From Lingula anatina (Eukaryota; Brachiopoda; Lingulata; Lingulida; Lingulidae): 64,000 bases of DNA. A model generated the notes under the pieces. The model was not told the DNA's origin and did not search any database. It was given only the letters and a program-made list of their open reading frames with translations. A program made the translations under genes and the position numbers. Positions 61,362 to 64,000 of this stretch are shown here, one piece after another (position 1 is the stretch's first letter; each line of letters starts with the position of its first letter). The stretch lies in contig NW_019775551.1 in assembly GCF_001039355.2 (NCBI RefSeq), positions 16,987 to 80,986 of the forward strand, given 5' to 3'.

Positions 61362-61532
61362 GAGCTACATGCACTGCCGTTACTGCACGGTGGGGTGGTG
61401 ACATTACATGTAGTACTAAAGAACGTACTTTTAACGTTTATATTGACGTTAAACCGCAGCGGAATTGCCCTGTGGTTTATATGTACATGTATAACTACAC
61501 TTACGAAACACAACTAGTCTGATTTAGCACGA
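60983..61532. repeat. Third, shorter copy of the 54872-55424 segment
   Basis: It matches 54872-55424 and 57474-58008 from ACTTGCAATCAACACTTTTC to GTCTGATTTAGCACGA, including the 62-codon minus frame (61179-60991) and the (CA)n run. Both its edges fall inside a contig, so unlike the other duplication it is not explained by a join. Confidence 0.85.
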
Positions 61533-62782
61533 TGTAATGAACCTTTTACATATGCCTATGATGAATGTCCTAAACTTATATAATTTTGAACGCTTAATTC
61601 AAGCGTGGGCTCGAAATAGGACATTACGTTTTCGTCTAACTTAGTGGATAACGCAATCCAAAGATTCCCCGGTTCGTGTCAGATTTACGTATGGTAGCGC
61701 AAAGAAAACCCAAGTCCACATAATGACCAGTTAAATGATTTATTCGTTGACGCTAGGTAACTACATGATATTCTAAGTGAAGTCCCCAACTCCTAACTCG
61801 TCAGCTCCGTACTCCGTCGCTTCCAATCTCCTCCTCCGCTGCTTCCTTCTACATCACTCCAGTATATCTCTCCGTATCCCTCTCCCCGTTCAATTCTCAT
61901 CCCTTACTTTAAATACTATTTTGTTATCTTTACATGGATCCAGTGCTGCACTAGTATGAGATGTACGTCAAACATAATTACCTTTAATTGTATAATTAAT
62001 TTCTTTACTCCGGCGTCATACATAGAGACCGCCGCATTACTCAAAAGCTATTGCACTATAACACATTACGTCATACGACTTCATATGATCTTTATGTCGG
62101 ACCCGACATATTCCTTCCATTTTTTCCAGAAAAAAAAAATTTTTTTTTTCATTACTCATGTTGGAGACGTTCACTCTAATAATATATACAATATTTACAA
62201 AGATAAGGAAAATTTAATTACATGTTTTAGTGTACGCCCGGGGGAAAACCAGAGATAAAACCCTTTAACTTATATCTTTCTTTATCAAAATTGGGAAAAA
62301 TAGCTCTGGAAACCGGGCAGCTGAGCGTCTTATAATCAAAGTCTTTTCACATGGAGATAACAGTATTTTAGAGTCTTTTAACACATTAAATTATTAAAAG
62401 TCTTTATCGTCGAACACGTTAACGGCAGGGCGAAGTGCACATCGTGGCGTCGGCGGTGTCCACCATTCAGCTGTCGAGTTGCTTGCTTTCACTGATGCAG
62501 GTCANGAATAATGCATTGCGTCAAATTATACAACGGTGTTACACATTGTATTATCTAACGGGTCATAATATTCTATACGTCGTGTATGTTTCAACATGTT
62601 TGTATAGTTTTTAAAATTACTATGAAGTGGGGCACGTTGCCAGATGGCATAAATGGCAGCGTCCAGACTGGGATGTCACACAATGCATTTGAAAGGGTCA
62701 CTTACTTATACTGGTAATTGTTTAAGTATAGCCTCAGTAGATACTGTAAAACTTGAACAATCATTTTGAAAATCTGTCGTAC
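61533..62782. other. Non-coding stretch with an assembly join at 62506
   Basis: No gene or repeat structure recognised apart from A/T homopolymers near 62128-62149. Missing downstream exons of the vWA gene at 62783-63269 could be here or beyond the join, but I found none. Confidence 0.35.
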
Positions 62783-63269
62783 CAAATCCCCTCCGCGCCA
62801 TGTCGTAATCGAAAGTCAGCGGTACCACCACACCGGTGCCGTCTCCTCCACACTGAACAATGGACACGTTTTCCTCAAACCCATAATATGTGGCATCGTG
62901 CTCCATGCCTAGTAAATACTAGTAATTACTGATATACCAAATATGTTACTAAGATTTAACGAAGTTATATTAATTAACCGAAAAGGTTTACTTTCTTTTT
63001 CAAATGAAGTAACAAGATTTTAGAAATTGTATGTTGTTGCTAGAAGCAGTTGCAGCTCCACCTACATGTACGTTAAATATGTTTATTCAAATACTTCAAG
63101 ATGGTTTATTAACAAGTGTAACGTTGCTGAACTTTCACTGACAAATACGTACGAGCTAATATCTGCAACACCGTGTCCTTAACTTTGGGAAAGGCTGTCT
63201 TCATCGATCCAGATGTGTCAATACATATTACCGTGTCCAAGCCTTTGCTTCGTCTTATCTTCTTTTCAC
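62783..63269 (-). CDS. Two exons of a third von Willebrand A-domain gene (partial)
   Basis: Exons 63269-63153 and 62908-62783 are joined by GT-AG splicing in phase. The product reads KIRRSKGLDTVICIDTSGSM, the first strand and DxSxS metal-site motif of a vWA domain, then KTAFPKVKDTVLQILARMEH and FEENVSIVQCGGDGTGVVVP, LTFDYDMARRGF. Acceptor in and donor out are both in phase 1, so exons on each side are missing. No signal peptide is seen and the lysine-rich start suggests it need not be secreted. It is unlike either domain of the double-vWA gene, so it is a separate gene. Confidence 0.75.
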
Positions 63270-64000
63270 CTTCAGAAGAACCAAAACAATTTGTTAATAC
63301 AAATACAGTACATATAAAAAATACCTTATTTATTTATTTGTAAACTCCTACTTACCTCTGTAAAAACCGATAAAGGGATAATAACTCTTCGTTCTGGCCA
63401 AAAAATGAATTTTTCTGGAGTAAACAACAATTTTCCCCTACTTACCAATGGTAAATGAATCCATTTTTATATTCAAAGTTAGTCCCTGTTTTTTTTTCTA
63501 AAAAGTTTGGTTTTTGTTAAAATCTCTTAAGAGATTATAACAGAGTATAGCCATCAATGGAGGTCACGTGATCTAAAGACAAGCGCAGATATCAGAATAA
63601 TAGCTATAACTGCTGTTTTTTGTCGTAAAACAGAATATATTATATTTCTGTGAGTTATTCACAATGTGTTTATTGTGAAATATAGATCTCATACGAAGTG
63701 TTATTATCCCTTTAATTGTACAAAAAGACGAAATTTTAATATATTAGGGGAGACCGGAGCTAGTTGGACCCCGGGGTAAGATGGCCCCCCGTTAATTTAT
63801 GAAAAAGTAACTACGAGGTAAAAAAAATTGGTCACATACTCTTGGAAAGTGACCGTAGCCTACAATACTAAGGAAGTGTCTTTGCACCTAAAAGTAATTT
63901 TGTTTAAGAGATTTAAAAATCTATTTTCATAGGCTTTTGATCGAATATAATATATGTATAGGGCATCAAACTGAAGGTCATTGTTTCAAATTTCACACAG
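63270..64000. other. Non-coding stretch at the right edge
   Basis: A phrase GGGGAGACCGGAGCTAGTTG followed by GACCCCGGGGTAAGATGG at 63748-63786 looks like the tip of a dispersed repeat, but no partner end is visible in the window. Confidence 0.35.

Noticed and set aside
1-64000. CRISPR arrays, bacterial operons or phage modules
   Set aside because: Spliced genes, animal transposons and microsatellites show eukaryotic nuclear DNA; the tandem repeats seen lack unique spacers of constant length.

Overview
This is an AT-rich animal nuclear DNA window: genes are split by GT-AG introns, introns are long, and the sequence carries (CA)n, (GT)n and (CT)n microsatellites and many transposon remnants of kinds common in invertebrate genomes (PIF/Harbinger, DIRS, gypsy-like, CR1/L2-like, Tc1/mariner, MITEs). 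The gene content points to a metazoan, probably a marine invertebrate; I cannot name the species. Six isolated N characters (15026, 25695, 29836, 56360, 58901, 62506) mark joins between assembled pieces, and at least two large duplications coincide exactly with those joins.

Layout. 1-5300: retroelement debris on the minus strand (CR1/L2-like reverse transcriptase, a gypsy-like gag/protease with LTR end and primer-binding site, a separate integrase piece). 6667-9297: a RecQ-family helicase gene on the minus strand, broken by three frameshifts. 9660-14550: integrase and gag-like remnants, a 34-bp minisatellite, a possible solo LTR, and the RNase H plus tyrosine-recombinase end of a DIRS-type retrotransposon. 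15032-21511: an apparently intact 6.5-kb PIF/Harbinger DNA transposon with ~185-bp terminal inverted repeats, a four-exon Myb/SANT-like gene (+) and a four-exon DDE transposase gene (-), both with open frames across all splices. 21598-25690: a broken Myb/SANT-like gene, a hairpin repeat family and three tandem tRNA-like units.

25696-40726: a secreted-type protein gene with two von Willebrand A (vWA) domains on the minus strand; its 3' exons occur twice because a ~4.1-kb block bounded by Ns (25696-29835) repeats 32437-36719. 42954-52458: a complete 12-exon gene on the minus strand for a MGAT5-like N-acetylglucosaminyltransferase V of the Golgi, with several MITEs in its introns. 53292-61532: a non-autonomous transposon with reiterated CTTCCG motifs, inside a second duplication (53759-56359 / 56361-58900), with a shorter third copy at 60983-61532. 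58908-59090 is a LINE tail, and 62783-63269 holds two exons of a third vWA gene.

The two host genes that look functional (the double-vWA protein and the MGAT5-like enzyme) are both secretory-pathway genes on the same strand, but nothing in the sequence shows that they act together. The most complete mobile system is the Harbinger element, whose two proteins are the standard partners (DNA-binding Myb-like protein and nuclease) needed for transposition.
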